The notes below the pieces were generated by a model. It made no database searches. It was not told the origin of the DNA and was given only the letters and a program-made list of their open reading frames with translations. 64,000 nt of DNA from assembly GCF_012516315.1 (NCBI RefSeq), contig NZ_CP051185.1, positions 3,151,403 to 3,215,402 on the forward strand, given 5' to 3'. Position numbers and translations under genes: made by a program. This stretch comes from Limnospira fusiformis SAG 85.79 (GTDB taxonomy: Bacteria; Cyanobacteriota; Cyanobacteriia; Cyanobacteriales; Microcoleaceae). This document shows, piece by piece, positions 1 to 9,766 of the stretch (positions are counted from its first letter, which is position 1; the number at the start of each line of letters is the position of its first letter).

Positions 1-905
1 GTTTCTTGGAGGTCGAGACTGCTTTTGCTGAGGGCATTAACGGCATTCATCAGCGCGGAAGCCGCTCGCTGTCTCTGGGTGGCTGAATAGAAGGATTTAG
101 ACGATTGCAGGATCAGCCGAATGGACGGGGCGAACTCATGGAACACCTGTTCATCTTCCCCTGTAAAGCCGATAGTATCGACTTTTTCCTGGAGGGGGGA
201 TGATGGATTAATATCGGGTTTGAGTTTGTTTAATAGTTGTACTACCGCTACTAAATCGTCATTCTCATTCAGGAGAGGCATGGCGATCATAGTGTAGGTA
301 CGATAGCCATTTTTTTCATCAAATTTTTTGGCGGCCGCCGAGCGCGGATCATCATAGAAATCGTAGGGAATATTAACGATTTTCTTATGGGTGGCTGCTT
401 CCCCGGCAATGCCAGCACTAGCCGGAATCCTTAATTCTAAGGGTTCTCCGTCTTCTCCTTTAGCAACTATAGACCAGAGTTCGTGCTTTTCTTCGTCCAT
501 CAGCCAGATCGTGGTGCGATCGGCGTTGAGAAGTTCTCCTGTTTTAAAGGTAATCGAGGATAACATTTCGTTAAGAATTGCCTCGAATCCCTGGGCATCC
601 AGGAGATTGTCGAGCATCGACAGGGTTTCGTTAACGGTTTTTAGTTTATTTTCAACATCTTTAACAACTTCAACAAAGGTTTCTTTTTTTAGGGGGGCTA
701 AAAAATTAGAGAAATTCCCACTGGTGCGGGCTAACCCAGAAGATGATGGGTTATTACCATGGGGGGCTTTACCCCCTGCTGAGTTGCCCGCCGGACGACG
801 GGAAGATGTGAAAATGTTTCCGTCTCCATCGATGACATCGACATCAACGGTAGCAGATACAGCAGGATTTTGAGGCATCGAATTGTTTGAAGATGCGGAT
901 TTCAT
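1..905 (-). CDS. GAF-domain protein, likely N-terminus of a CyaB1-type adenylate cyclase (partial)
   Basis: The frame is open from an ATG at 905 down to the window edge, so only about 301 N-terminal residues are visible. A low-complexity Gly/Ser/Pro-rich leader (residues 1-60) is followed by a coiled segment and one GAF domain (about 85-270). The GAF carries a complete NKFDE-type signature: NK in 'QLLNKLKPD', then F-x3-D-E in 'GFTGEDEQ'. This signature marks cyclic-nucleotide-binding GAF domains of phosphodiesterases and of cyanobacterial CyaB1/CyaB2 adenylyl cyclases. That family then has a second GAF or PAS and a class III cyclase domain, which would lie outside the window. The cyclase assignment is inference; the GAF domain is seen. 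The next feature upstream is an IS630 copy, inserted about 170 bp before the start codon, so the promoter region may be affected. Confidence 0.75.
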   Translation of the reverse strand, partial: MKSASSNNSMPQNPAVSATVDVDVIDGDGNIFTSSRRPAGNSAGGKAPHGNNPSSSGLARTSGNFSNFLAPLKKETFVEVVKDVENKLKTVNETLSMLDNLLDAQGFEAILNEMLSSITFKTGELLNADRTTIWLMDEEKHELWSIVAKGEDGEPLELRIPASAGIAGEAATHKKIVNIPYDFYDDPRSAAAKKFDEKNGYRTYTMIAMPLLNENDDLVAVVQLLNKLKPDINPSSPLQEKVDTIGFTGEDEQVFHEFAPSIRLILQSSKSFYSATQRQRAASALMNAVNALSKSSLDLQE

Positions 906-1072
906 AAACCTTTACCAACAGGTTGGATCTTTGCTCATATTCAGGGGCAATCGGTTTCAGATAGTTGAAATTAGGATGAGACCTTTCCCAAGCATGGACA
1001 TATACAACTGTTTATCAGTTTATGGCCATTGTAGCCGATTGCTCAATTTGCCAAGGATTTTGCTGATAATTA

Positions 1073-2023
1073 TAGCACAAGACAGAGAAGTTAGGACGTA
1101 TAATGGCAAGGATATCTACAGAAGACCCAAAATGCCAGCCCCCTACAGTTACGACCTTAGACAAAAAGTTATTAATGCAATTGAACTAGACGGTATACCC
1201 AAAACCGAAGCCAGTCAAGTTTTCCATGTCAGCAGGAACACCATCAATCTCTGGCTGCAAAGAAAAGAACACACCGGCGACTTCCTCCCTAAACTTAATC
1301 GCCCACCTGGTCATAGCCACCAAATTACCGACTGGCACAAATTCAAGGCTTTTGCCTAAGAGCATGGCCACAAAACCTCCGCTCAAATGGCTCAACTTTG
1401 GGATGACGACATCTATCCTCGCACCATATCCAGAGCCTTGAAGAAAATTGGCTTCACCAGAAAAAAAAACTTACGGCTACCAAGAACGTGATGAGCAACA
1501 GCGAGAGGAGTTTATGGCTCAGATTGAACAGATGGAGCCGGAAGGGTTGGTTTACCTCGATGAAGCTGGCATCAATAGTCAAGACTCGGATTATCCTTAT
1601 GGTTACTGCGAGGAAGGACAACGCTTCCATGCCCTCAAATCCGGGAAGAGGCAGGGCATGAGCATGATTGCGGCATGGTGTCATCAACAACTCTTAGCCC
1701 CCTTTAGCTTTGAGGGTTGTTGTAATCGGACAGTGTTTGAGTTGTGGTTGGAGTTCATCTTAATTCCAACATTGAAGCCAGGTCAGACTCTAGTATTGGA
1801 CAATGCAACGTTTCATAAAGGGGGGCGGATTGCTGAACTGGTGGAGGCAGCTCAATGCCGTTTACTCTATCTTCCGCCTTATTCGCCAGACCTCAACAAG
1901 ATAGAGAAATGTTGGTCGTGGTTGAAAGCCCGCATTCGCCATTGTATTGAGCAGTTTGATTCTCTCCATGATGCCATGGATTCTGTTCTCAAGACTGCGT
2001 CCTAACCGTATTGACTAGTGCTA
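1073..2023 (+). mobile_element. IS630-family element, copy 1
   Basis: The element runs from TAGCAC to GTGCTA and is flanked by TA on both sides (1071-1072, 2024-2025), the TA duplication expected of IS630/Tc1 elements. Its inner ends carry imperfect inverted repeats that include GTTAGGACG and its complement. Three other copies are in the window at 4931-5885, 13333-14285 and 23577-24533, with the same TA-TAG...CTA-TA boundaries. This copy lies between the GAF gene and the Crp-type regulator. Confidence 0.85.
1132..2005 (+). pseudogene. IS630 transposase, copy 1 (in-frame stop and A9 frameshift)
   Basis: This is the DDE transposase of copy 1. An N-terminal helix-turn-helix starts at 'MPAPYSYDLRQ', and the catalytic region has 'YLDEAG', 'LVLDNATFH' and 'YSPDLNKIEK', giving the D, D and E. 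Compared with the intact copy at 23595-24470 it has two defects. A CAA-to-TAA stop lies near 1357, after 'KFKAFA'. A run of nine A's at about 1461-1469, against eight in the intact copy, shifts the frame. It also lacks one codon around 'KRQG'. It is probably non-functional unless frameshifting is programmed. Confidence 0.85.
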
Positions 2024-2025
2024 TA

Positions 2026-2367
2026 TATAAGTGTTGCACTGGATTGCCACTTCTATCTGTGTTTGTTGGCACTAACTGTCATTGCTGATTACAAGGCTGA
2101 TTACAAGTTAGTGGGCTTTATAGGGAACTTCCCTTGGTATAATTAGATTTAGATTTGCCTTCCTTTAATGCTACTGGAAGTCTCTCGCGCTTACCGACGG
2201 GGTTGGTGGGGGAGTACAACATAGCCTGAGAAGCACCGATGCCCAGGTTGTGGGCCTGAGCCTTAACGGTGGGTAACTTCAAATCTCTAGTGATCGAAAT
2301 CTCGAAGCCCCTTGCAGTTTGTGAGGTGGTGTGTCAACATAAAACTTCTGACTTAGCGCGAGTTCTC
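2026..2367. other. Intergenic region upstream of the Crp-type regulator
   Basis: No gene is seen. A TATAAT hexamer at 2138-2143 could be a -10 box for the regulator, with no convincing -35. A short direct repeat, 'GCTGATTACAAG', occurs twice in tandem near 2083-2107. The regulator frame stays open back to a GTG at 2269, but the extra 33 residues look unlike the family. Confidence 0.4.
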
Positions 2368-3048
2368 ATGCAGACTGAGGCTTTTAGTGAGCTTTTTCCT
2401 CTTTTTAAAGGGGCAAACCCAGAAACTCTGGAATGGTTGTTGTCGGTGGCTGTGAAGCACGAGTATCCAGCTAATCGCGCGATCGTGATGGAGGATGCTT
2501 GGGGAAATGCAGTTTATTTCATCGTTTCCGGGTGGGTCAAGGTACGGCGACTGTCGGGCGATAATGTAGTCACCCTGGCTATTTTGGGGCGAGGTGATTT
2601 TTTTGGCGAAATGGCGATTCTCGATGAGTCTCCCCGATCCAATGATGTGATTGCTTTGTCCTCTGTACGATTGATTAGTGTCTCGGCTCAACGATTTATT
2701 CAAACGCTGTTTAAAGACCCACAACTCCATCATCGAATGTTGCAACTGATGGTGCGACGTTTGCGCCAAACTAACCAGCGTTATCAGATCCGACACCGCC
2801 CTCCGGCGGTTAAGCTGGCTAATACTTTGGTGGAGTTGGCGGAAAATTATGGCCAGTTGACAGAAAAAGGGGCTGATATTTTTAACATTCCTGAACAAGA
2901 TTTGGCTCATGTTACTGATATCAGTCTGGAAGAGACTAGCAAAATTATGGAAAAACTCAATAGCAAGGGTTGGATTAATATTGATACGGAACGTCAGGTG
3001 ATCCATTTGATTAACCTCAAGCACCTTAATCAATTGGCTAATCAGTAG
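2368..3048 (+). CDS. Crp/Fnr-family transcriptional regulator
   Basis: This is a 226-residue cytoplasmic transcription factor. An N-terminal cyclic-nucleotide-binding beta-barrel (about 15-120) contains the phosphate-binding-cassette-like stretch 'FFGEMAILDESPRS', with the Glu and Arg-Ser that contact ligand in CRP. A long dimerisation helix follows, then a C-terminal winged helix (about 150-215; 'DLAHVTDISLEETSKIMEKL' is the recognition region). I chose the ATG at 2368 ('MQTEAFSELF') because it begins at the usual distance from the barrel; a GTG at 2269 would add 33 residues of poor quality. The ligand and regulon are not evident. The gene stands alone, preceded by an IS630 copy and followed by the M61 peptidase on the same strand. 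Confidence 0.85.
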   Translation: MQTEAFSELFPLFKGANPETLEWLLSVAVKHEYPANRAIVMEDAWGNAVYFIVSGWVKVRRLSGDNVVTLAILGRGDFFGEMAILDESPRSNDVIALSSVRLISVSAQRFIQTLFKDPQLHHRMLQLMVRRLRQTNQRYQIRHRPPAVKLANTLVELAENYGQLTEKGADIFNIPEQDLAHVTDISLEETSKIMEKLNSKGWINIDTERQVIHLINLKHLNQLANQ

Positions 3049-3128
3049 GCTAGTCCTCTGGTAGCTGGCTCCTTTGCTCTTGGGGCTTGAGCTAAAACAG
3101 CCCTAATTTGTCGCTATTTTTCTGTTTA

Positions 3129-4952
3129 ATGACTCAAGCTATTAGAACCCCCTCCCTAGAGGGCGCTGACTCGACGGTAGCCACCCATTACCTGGTTTCT
3201 ATGTCTCAACCGGGGTCTCATTTGTTTGAGGTGCGGTTCCAAATCTCTCGACACTATGGCGCGGGTCCGGTGGTGGACTCCGGGGTGATTGATTTGAAAA
3301 TGCCGGTGTGGACTCCGGGTTCTTATATGGTGCGGGAGTATGCAAGACATTTGCAGGATTTTCAGGTATGCGATCGCCATGATCAATCTCTGTCTTGGTC
3401 TAAGGTCAGTAAAAATACATGGCGGGTACAAGCAGGAGAGTCAGACTCGCTCATAGTCCACTACCGTATCTATGCCAATGAGTTGACGGTAAGAACTAAC
3501 CATTTGGATAGCACCCACGGCTATTTTAATGGGGCGGCTCTGTTCTTTTATGTTCCTGGATGGGAAAATTTGCCGATCCAAGTGGCGATCGCACCTCCAA
3601 AGGGTTGGTGGGTTACTACCAGTTTACCGTCCGTTTCAGGGGTCGAAAATACCTTTGAGGCGACGGATTTTGATACCTTGGTTGATAGTCCTTTTGAGAT
3701 TGGCACCCATCAGGTTTATGATTTTGAAGCGGCTGGAAAACCTCATCAATTGGCAATTTGGGGCCAAGGAAATGGTGATGTCGATCGCTTAATTACAGAT
3801 TGTCGGAAAATTATTCACGAGGTTAGCAATCTATTTTCGGGTCTTCCCTATGACCGCTATGTGTTTCTATTGCATTTGTCCAGTCAGGGTTATGGAGGAC
3901 TGGAACATAAAAATTCCTGCTCTCTTAATTATCCTCGGTTAGGATTGCGAGACCGGGATAAGTATAACCGCTTTATGCAGTTGGTAGCTCATGAGTTTTT
4001 TCACCTCTGGAATGTTAAGCGCTTACGCCCGAAAGAGTTGGAAGTGTTTAACTATGAATCCGAATGTTATACGACTTCTTTGTGGTTTTGTGAGGGAGCA
4101 ACTAGCTATTATGATGGCTGGATGATTTACCGATCTGGTATTGTTGAGGTTAAGGATTTTTTGAATGGTTTATCTAAGGATATTTCCCGATTCTTGACGA
4201 CTCCTGGGCGGTTCGTTCAACCCCTGGGTGAGTCGAGTTGGGATGCTTGGATTAAGTTGTATCGCCGGGATGCTTATAGTGACAACAATCAAATGTCCTA
4301 CTATTTAAAAGGGGAATTGGTGTCATTTATGCTGGAACTGTTGATCCGTAACCGTCATGGAAATCGGCGATCGCTTGATGATGTGATGGTGCTAATGTGG
4401 GAAAAATTCGGGAAATCGGAAAAGGGCTATACGGCGACGGAGTTACAGTCGGCGATCGCTTCGGTGGCAGAAATGGATTTAGACGATTTCTTTAATCGCT
4501 ATCTTCATGGTACTGAAGAACTGCCTTTAAATGATTATTTACAACCCTTTGGGTTAGTAATTAAACCTCAAAATAATGATATTGTTCCTGATTTGGGTTG
4601 GCGACTGGCGGCGGAAAATGGAAAGACAATAGTTAAATTTGTGGAAGCAGGAAGTCCAGCACAATTAGCGGGAATTGATGCTGAGGATGAATTATTAGCT
4701 ATCAATGGTTTTCGGGTGAGCGTTGAAAACATTAGCGATCGCTTGCTAGACTTTAAACCAGGAGATGAAGTCCATATAAGTTTCTTCCATCAAGACGAAT
4801 TGCGAACCTCTGAAGCTATACTGCGATCGCCCCGTCCTAGTGCTTATAAAATTACCTCTGTTGAAGAACCCACCCCGGAACAGCAGCGCAATTTTGAGGG
4901 ATGGTTAGGCTGCCCCTATCACCAATTGTATAGCACAAGACAGAACATTTAG
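3129..4952 (+). CDS. M61-family glycyl aminopeptidase-like metallopeptidase with PDZ domain
   Basis: This is a zinc peptidase of about 607 residues. It has an N-terminal beta-sandwich, then the catalytic domain with 'VAHEFFHLWNVKRLRP' (HExxH at about 288-292) and the downstream glutamate ligand in 'WFCEGATSYYDG' (about 322). A PDZ domain follows at about 500-570 ('AGSPAQLAGIDAEDELLAI'). M61 enzymes release N-terminal residues, often glycine, from peptides; the natural substrate here is unknown. The ATG at 3129 is preferred over a TTG at 3108. The last six codons (YSTRQN-I) come from the left end of an IS630 inserted into the original TAA stop codon: removing the element and one TA restores '...CAC CAA TTG TAA'. 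Function is therefore probably intact with a short tail. Confidence 0.88.
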   Translation: MTQAIRTPSLEGADSTVATHYLVSMSQPGSHLFEVRFQISRHYGAGPVVDSGVIDLKMPVWTPGSYMVREYARHLQDFQVCDRHDQSLSWSKVSKNTWRVQAGESDSLIVHYRIYANELTVRTNHLDSTHGYFNGAALFFYVPGWENLPIQVAIAPPKGWWVTTSLPSVSGVENTFEATDFDTLVDSPFEIGTHQVYDFEAAGKPHQLAIWGQGNGDVDRLITDCRKIIHEVSNLFSGLPYDRYVFLLHLSSQGYGGLEHKNSCSLNYPRLGLRDRDKYNRFMQLVAHEFFHLWNVKRLRPKELEVFNYESECYTTSLWFCEGATSYYDGWMIYRSGIVEVKDFLNGLSKDISRFLTTPGRFVQPLGESSWDAWIKLYRRDAYSDNNQMSYYLKGELVSFMLELLIRNRHGNRRSLDDVMVLMWEKFGKSEKGYTATELQSAIASVAEMDLDDFFNRYLHGTEELPLNDYLQPFGLVIKPQNNDIVPDLGWRLAAENGKTIVKFVEAGSPAQLAGIDAEDELLAINGFRVSVENISDRLLDFKPGDEVHISFFHQDELRTSEAILRSPRPSAYKITSVEEPTPEQQRNFEGWLGCPYHQLYSTRQNI

Positions 4953-5885
4953 GACGTATAATGGCAAGGATATCTACAGAAGACCCAAAATGCCAGCCCC
5001 CTACAGTTACGACCTTAGACAAAAAGTTATTAATGCAATTGAACTAGACGGTATACCCAAAACCGAAGCCAGTCAAGTTTTCCATGTCAGCAGGAACACT
5101 ATCAATCTCTGGCTGCAAAGAAAAGAACACACCGGCGACTTCCTCCCTAAACCTAATCGCCCACCTGGTCATAGCCACCAAATTACCGACTGGCAGAAAT
5201 TCAAGGCTTTTGCCCAAGAGCATGGCCACAAAACCTCCGCTCAAATGGCTCAACTTTGGGATGACGACATCTCTCCTCGCACCATATCCAGAGCCTTGAA
5301 GAAAATTGGCTTCACCAGAAAAAAAAACTTACGGCTACCAAGAACGTTGGAAGCAACAGCGAGAGGAGTTTATGGCTCAGATTGAACAGATGGAGCCGGA
5401 AGAAGTGGTCTACCTCGATGAAGCCGGCATGAATAGTCAGGACTCGGATTACCCTTATGGTTACTGCGAGGAAGGAAAACGCTTCCATGCACTCAAATCA
5501 GGGAAGAGGCAGGGCAGGGTAAGTATGATAGCCGCATGGTGTCATCAACAACTCTTAGCTCCCTTTAGCTTTGAGGGTTGTTGTAATCGGACAGTGTTTG
5601 AGTTGTGGTTGGAGTTCATCTTAATTCCAACATTGAAGCCAGGTCAGACTCTAGTATTGGACAATGCAACGTTTCATAAAGGGGGACGGATTGCTGAACT
5701 GGTGGAGGCAGCTCAATGCCGTTTACTCTATCTTCCGCCTTATTCGCCAGACCTCAACAAGATAGAGAAATGTTGGTCGTGGCTGAAAGCCCGTATTCGC
5801 CACTGCACGTGAGCAGTTTGATTCTCTCCATGATGCCATGGATTCCGTTCTCAAAGCTGCGTCCTAACCACCTTGACTAATCCTA
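4931..5885 (+). mobile_element. IS630-family element, copy 2
   Basis: The boundaries TA-TAGCAC...CCTA-TA match the other copies, with TA duplications at 4929-4930 and 5886-5887. It sits exactly in the stop codon of the M61 peptidase gene, so the peptidase reading frame ends 24 bases inside the element. Confidence 0.85.
4990..5867 (+). pseudogene. IS630 transposase, copy 2 (frameshifted)
   Basis: It has the same architecture as the intact transposase at 23595-24470 and keeps the DDE residues ('YLDEAG', 'LDNATFHK', 'PDLNKIEK'). The first part stays in frame past the site where copies 1 and 3 have a stop, but the A-run at about 5319-5327 has nine A's instead of eight and shifts the frame. An extra base near 5807 ('CACTGCACGTGAGC') truncates the C-terminus. 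It lies in the same orientation as the peptidase it follows. Confidence 0.85.
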
Positions 5886-5905
5886 TAAATGGTCTGAGCA
5901 GAAAT

Positions 5906-5968
5906 AAACCACAAAGACAGAAAAGACAGAACAGATAAAACTTCTGTGTACTCATGTCTCTGTGGTTT
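5906..5968. repeat. Imperfect inverted repeat, about 63 bp
   Basis: The arms AAACCACAAAGACA (5906-5919) and TGTCTCTGTGGTTT (5955-5968) pair with one mismatch around a loop of about 35 bases. It lies between the IS630 copy and the 3' end of the toxin gene. It may be a small hairpin repeat or a weak terminator; there is no T-tract. Confidence 0.5.
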
Positions 5969-5986
5969 CTCCTCAGTATATAGGAT

Positions 5987-6289
5987 CTAGTGAGTATTCA
6001 AATCCAGCTTTAACAATCGCTTACCGTGAACCACAGCCACAACCGTTACGACATCTCCCTGAATACGGTAGATAATCCGGTAAGTGTAAGCAAACTGTTC
6101 TCTAACGGTTTCGTCACCAAACTCCTGAACAATACCACCGGAGAGGGGACACTTGCTCAGATTTCTGGTAGCCTCAATGATTCTCTGTACCACCGCCGCC
6201 GCATAGGAAACTGAGTCTCGCGCAATATAAGCCGCGATCGCATCGATATCATCAATGGCTGTCGGTGACCAAACTACTTGATAACCCAT
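5987..6289 (-). CDS. ParE/RelE-family toxin of a type II toxin-antitoxin module
   Basis: This is a 100-residue protein with the ParE/RelE fold pattern. N-terminal 'YQVVWSPTAIDDIDAIAAYIARDS' matches the ParE start, the middle is helical, and the C-terminus has '(T)YRIIYRIQGDVVTVVAVVHGKRLL', as in plasmid-stabilisation toxins. ParE members poison gyrase and RelE members cleave mRNA on the ribosome; the sequence alone does not decide, but the overall shape favours ParE. The gene start overlaps the 3' end of the upstream antitoxin by 16 bases, the usual translationally coupled arrangement. Confidence 0.82.
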   Translation of the reverse strand: MGYQVVWSPTAIDDIDAIAAYIARDSVSYAAAVVQRIIEATRNLSKCPLSGGIVQEFGDETVREQFAYTYRIIYRIQGDVVTVVAVVHGKRLLKLDLNTH

Positions 6290-6462
6290 TTACTTACTAA
6301 ACCTTCCGCTTCCTCTTGTGTTAATCTTCGTTCACTATCTGCAATAGTAATACCCTGGCGGTACTTTTCTATAACATAAAGATGATATTGAATATCCTCA
6401 AGACTGCAATCCTCCGGTAAATTTTTCAGCAACAACTCAATTTCTTGTTTGACGGTATTCAT
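6274..6462 (-). CDS. Cognate antitoxin of the ParE/RelE module
   Basis: This is a 62-residue acidic protein ('MNTVKQEIELLLKNLPEDCSL...' to '...LVSKWVIK'), immediately upstream of the toxin and overlapping it. The pattern 'LPEDCSLEDIQYHLYV' followed by an 'RRLTQEEAE' tail is typical of small cyanobacterial antitoxins paired with ParE toxins. I chose the ATG at 6462; an upstream start at 6531 would add 23 residues that do not fit. It should bind and neutralise the toxin through its C-terminal region and autoregulate the pair. Confidence 0.75.
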   Translation of the reverse strand: MNTVKQEIELLLKNLPEDCSLEDIQYHLYVIEKYRQGITIADSERRLTQEEAEGLVSKWVIK

Positions 6463-8033
6463 AAATAAGGTTTCTTTTAATTTAGTTAGTCTCGGTCTAT
6501 TATATAGTAAATGGAAAATACCTACTAACATTCGTCAATTTCCAGAGCAGCCATAATAATTTTGTCGGCTCAAAAAGATGTAATTTAGGGAGAGTATAGG
6601 ATATTGATAGAGTGGCGTGGGGGATAGCCCACTGTTAATCGGCAGATACCGGAGGGTGCGATCGCACTTCCCCCGGAAATACTGTTAGTCCCAACTAGGT
6701 TAACTATTGGGTTATGCAAACTTCATGGGAGAACCGTAACCGAGTAGGGGTCGAGAGAGATGTCGCCATCTCCCCCTCCCATACAAAACCGTGCTTGCGA
6801 GTTTCCCAGCACACGGCTCCTAATTTGACTGCTCCATTGTTAAGGATACAGCATTGGCGTTATCTAGCGCCGTTTGATCATCATGACAGTGGCGGTGTAG
6901 TAGTTGAAGATTCTTGTATTCGTCCTTTCCGCCGTGGCTTCGAGGTACAATGTGGTCTACTTCAACTAAATCTGATGGGGTGAAGTATTGCCCGCACCAG
7001 GCGCATAGGCTTTTTGGCTTTTTGAGTAGTATGGCTACCCTTGTTGGCGTTTCAATTGCTTGTCCTTTTCTGGTTGCCCAGTAGGTCCAGTTTCCGTCAT
7101 CAAGTGTGGCGTCGGGGCGTATTAGGGTATGTCGGACAATTGGATTCACATTATGATTCCATAATGTGAATCCATCCTTGGTTTTGAATACCCAAGTTTC
7201 ATGGCTTTCTTTCCCGTTGCTTAGTTTGACCGTTCCGTGTCCGAAATAGTTTCTTAGATTTTCGTAACTTGCCATTCCGCATCTCGAATCTGTCCATGCC
7301 CGTAACATTTCAAAAACTATGTGGTCTAGTTTTCTGAAGGTCTCAGATGAGACTACCCCTGAGTAATAGTTAGACCATCCCCGAATCATCGGGTTTAGCT
7401 TACTAATCAAGGCTGATTGGGGTGCAGTTTTATGTTGTTTGATTACACCTTTTATCACTTCTGTATGGGCTTTAACTGCTTTGTTGCTGGGTTTAATGTG
7501 GGTTGGGTGTCCGATTAATCGGCTTGCTATCCCGCCTGTCTTCCCAGATATGTGTTTTCCAACTGGGTATTGCCTGATATTGAATCCGAGAAAATCAAAC
7601 CCAGGCTCTTGGGTTTTGCCATCATACTCAATCCTATTGAGTGTATGACCAATTCGAGTCTTTTCAGGTTGGATTTCTAATCCCACTGGCTTTAACCATT
7701 CAGAAATGGCAATGGGGCACTGTTCAATGATTCCTAAGTCTTTGGATATGACCACGAAATCATCGGCAGATCGCATAAGGTTAACCTGAATAGCTGTTCC
7801 TTTGTTTGGATACATTTCTTTAATTAACCTTTCCATTCCCAACAGTGCGATGTTGGCGAGTATTGGACTTATTACCCCTCCTTGGGGTGTCCCTGCTTCT
7901 GTCTCCTCAAATACGCCGTTATCTAGTACACCCGCTTTTAACAATTGTTTCAGGTCTTTCTTCAGGCTACTTGGACAATGAATTTTGGTCAGTAGATAAT
8001 CATGGTTTATTCGGTCAAAACATTTCGCTATGT

Positions 8034-9766
8034 GTTAGGGGTCGAGAATGGAGTCACCACCATCCCCTCCCATTCAGAACCATACGTGAAAGTTTCCCTT
8101 CATACGGCTCCTGGTGTGGATACCCTGTTTTGTCAAAGGAGCAGAATCAAGAGACCTGCTTTTTACTTCGATGTTCAGAGCTATATGCACCACGTAGTCT
8201 TTAAACTCGTCCTCGCCATTATACTCTTACTGACCGCAGTATCTATATCCCCACCGTGACCTGTGGGCATATCCCCACCATGACAATTGGGCTTTAGCTT
8301 CTGGTCACATCCTTCACCCTCTAAGGTTAGGGGTCGAGAGTGAAGTCACCTTCACCCTCTCCCATTCAGAACCGTGCTTGATAGTTTCCCATCACACGGC
8401 TCCTGGTGTGGATACCCTATTTGTCAAAGGAGCAGAATCAAGAGACCTGCTTTCTACTTCGATGTTCAGAGCTATATGCACCACGTAGTCTTTAAACTCG
8501 TCCTCGCCATTATACTCTTACTGACCGCAGTATCTATATCCCCACCGTGACCTGTGGGCATATCCCAACCATGACAATTGGGCTTTAGCTTCTGGTCACA
8601 TCCTTCACCCTCTAAGCATGCGCTTACATTTTTCACTACTGCCTTGTGAATAGCATTACTCACTTGTTTATAGGCAGAGCATTAGAGGGGTTACAACGTT
8701 CCGATTATATGGGCATTCCATCGTTAGATTTGTCCTCTCCGCCGGGGTACTTTTAAAGGTCTGTGTAGGTAGTCGCACGAACCCCCTACTTTTCCCCTTG
8801 CCCTTTTGAGCGCAGCGTGTCAACCTATTTCGCTGCTAGTGTATTACGATGGTTCAAGTCGGACATTCGGTCTTGCTAATCATAGATGGTTGGCAGTGGT
8901 CGCGTCTTGGTAGTAGGTTCTACCTCACGCCTTCCGTTCCCCGCTTCAATCCTGGAGTTATGATTTCCAAAACTGGGGGTGGCTATCGCCGTTACTCTCT
9001 ACTCCCTGATTTCTCAGTTCGTTTATGACCTTGAGTTCCCTGCCTTGCTTAGTTCCCTAAGCGTCGGGACATATAACCAGTTATGAGGATGGTCAGGAGA
9101 GGTCTCCTTATATCCAGATTCGGAGCTGGAATCCTCACCGGGTAGTTATTTCGGGCATTTCAGCCCTATTTCATACCCGAACGTCTCGCACCATGCGCTT
9201 ACATTTTTCACTACTGCCTTGTGAATAGCATTACTCACTTGTTTATGGGCAGAGCATTAGAGGGGTTACAACGTTCCGATTATATGGGCATTCCATCGTT
9301 AGATTTGTCCTATCCACCGGGGTACTTCTAAAGGTCTGTGTGGGTAGAATGCAGAATCCCCCACTTTTCCCCTTGCCCTTTTGGGCGCAGCGTGTCAACC
9401 TATTTCGCTGCTCGTGCTTTACGATGGTTCAAGTCGGACATTCGGTCTTCCTAATCATAGATGGTTGGCAGTGGTCGCGTCTTGGTAGTAGGTTCTACCT
9501 CACGCCTTCCGTTCCCCGCTTCAATCCTGGAGTTATGATTTCCAAAACTGGGGGTGGCTATCGCCGTTACTCTCTACTCCCTGATTTCTCAGTTCGTTTA
9601 TGACCTTGAGTTCCCTGCCTTGCTTAGTTACTTAAGCGTCGGGACATATAATCAGTTATGAGGATGGTCAGGAGAGGTCTCCTTATATCCAGATTCGGAG
9701 CTGGAATCCTCACCGGGTAGTTATTTCGGGCATTTCAGCCCTATTTCATACCCGAACGTCTCGCAC
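8034..9766 (-). mobile_element. ORF-less group II intron inserted in the RT gene of intron N
   Basis: The 5' end is GTGCGAGACGTT at 9766 and the 3' end is ...CTCGACCCCTAAC at 8034. Removing it rejoins the RT coding sequence exactly at the 'DADIAKC' motif. It has the domain V-like hairpin (GAGCCGTATG...GTATGGTT) near its 3' end. It contains a near-identical intron (8326-9191); without that guest it is 867 bases. No ORF is present in domain IV, so mobility would need a reverse transcriptase supplied in trans. Confidence 0.85.
8326..9191 (-). mobile_element. ORF-less group II intron inserted in its own near-identical copy
   Basis: This 866-base intron has a 5' end at 9191 and a 3' end at 8326 (...GACCCCTAAC). 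Its host (8034-9766) is interrupted between GTAAGCGCATG and CTTAGAGGGTG. The guest itself shows the uninterrupted version of that site at about 8611-8632, so the insertion point is certain. The two copies differ at only a few positions, so the event is recent. Confidence 0.85.

Noticed and set aside
391..873. 160-residue open frame on the plus strand
   Set aside because: It is antisense to the GAF-domain gene, which carries the NKFDE motif.
2353..3033. 226-residue open frame on the minus strand
   Set aside because: It is antisense to the Crp-type regulator, which has clear domains.
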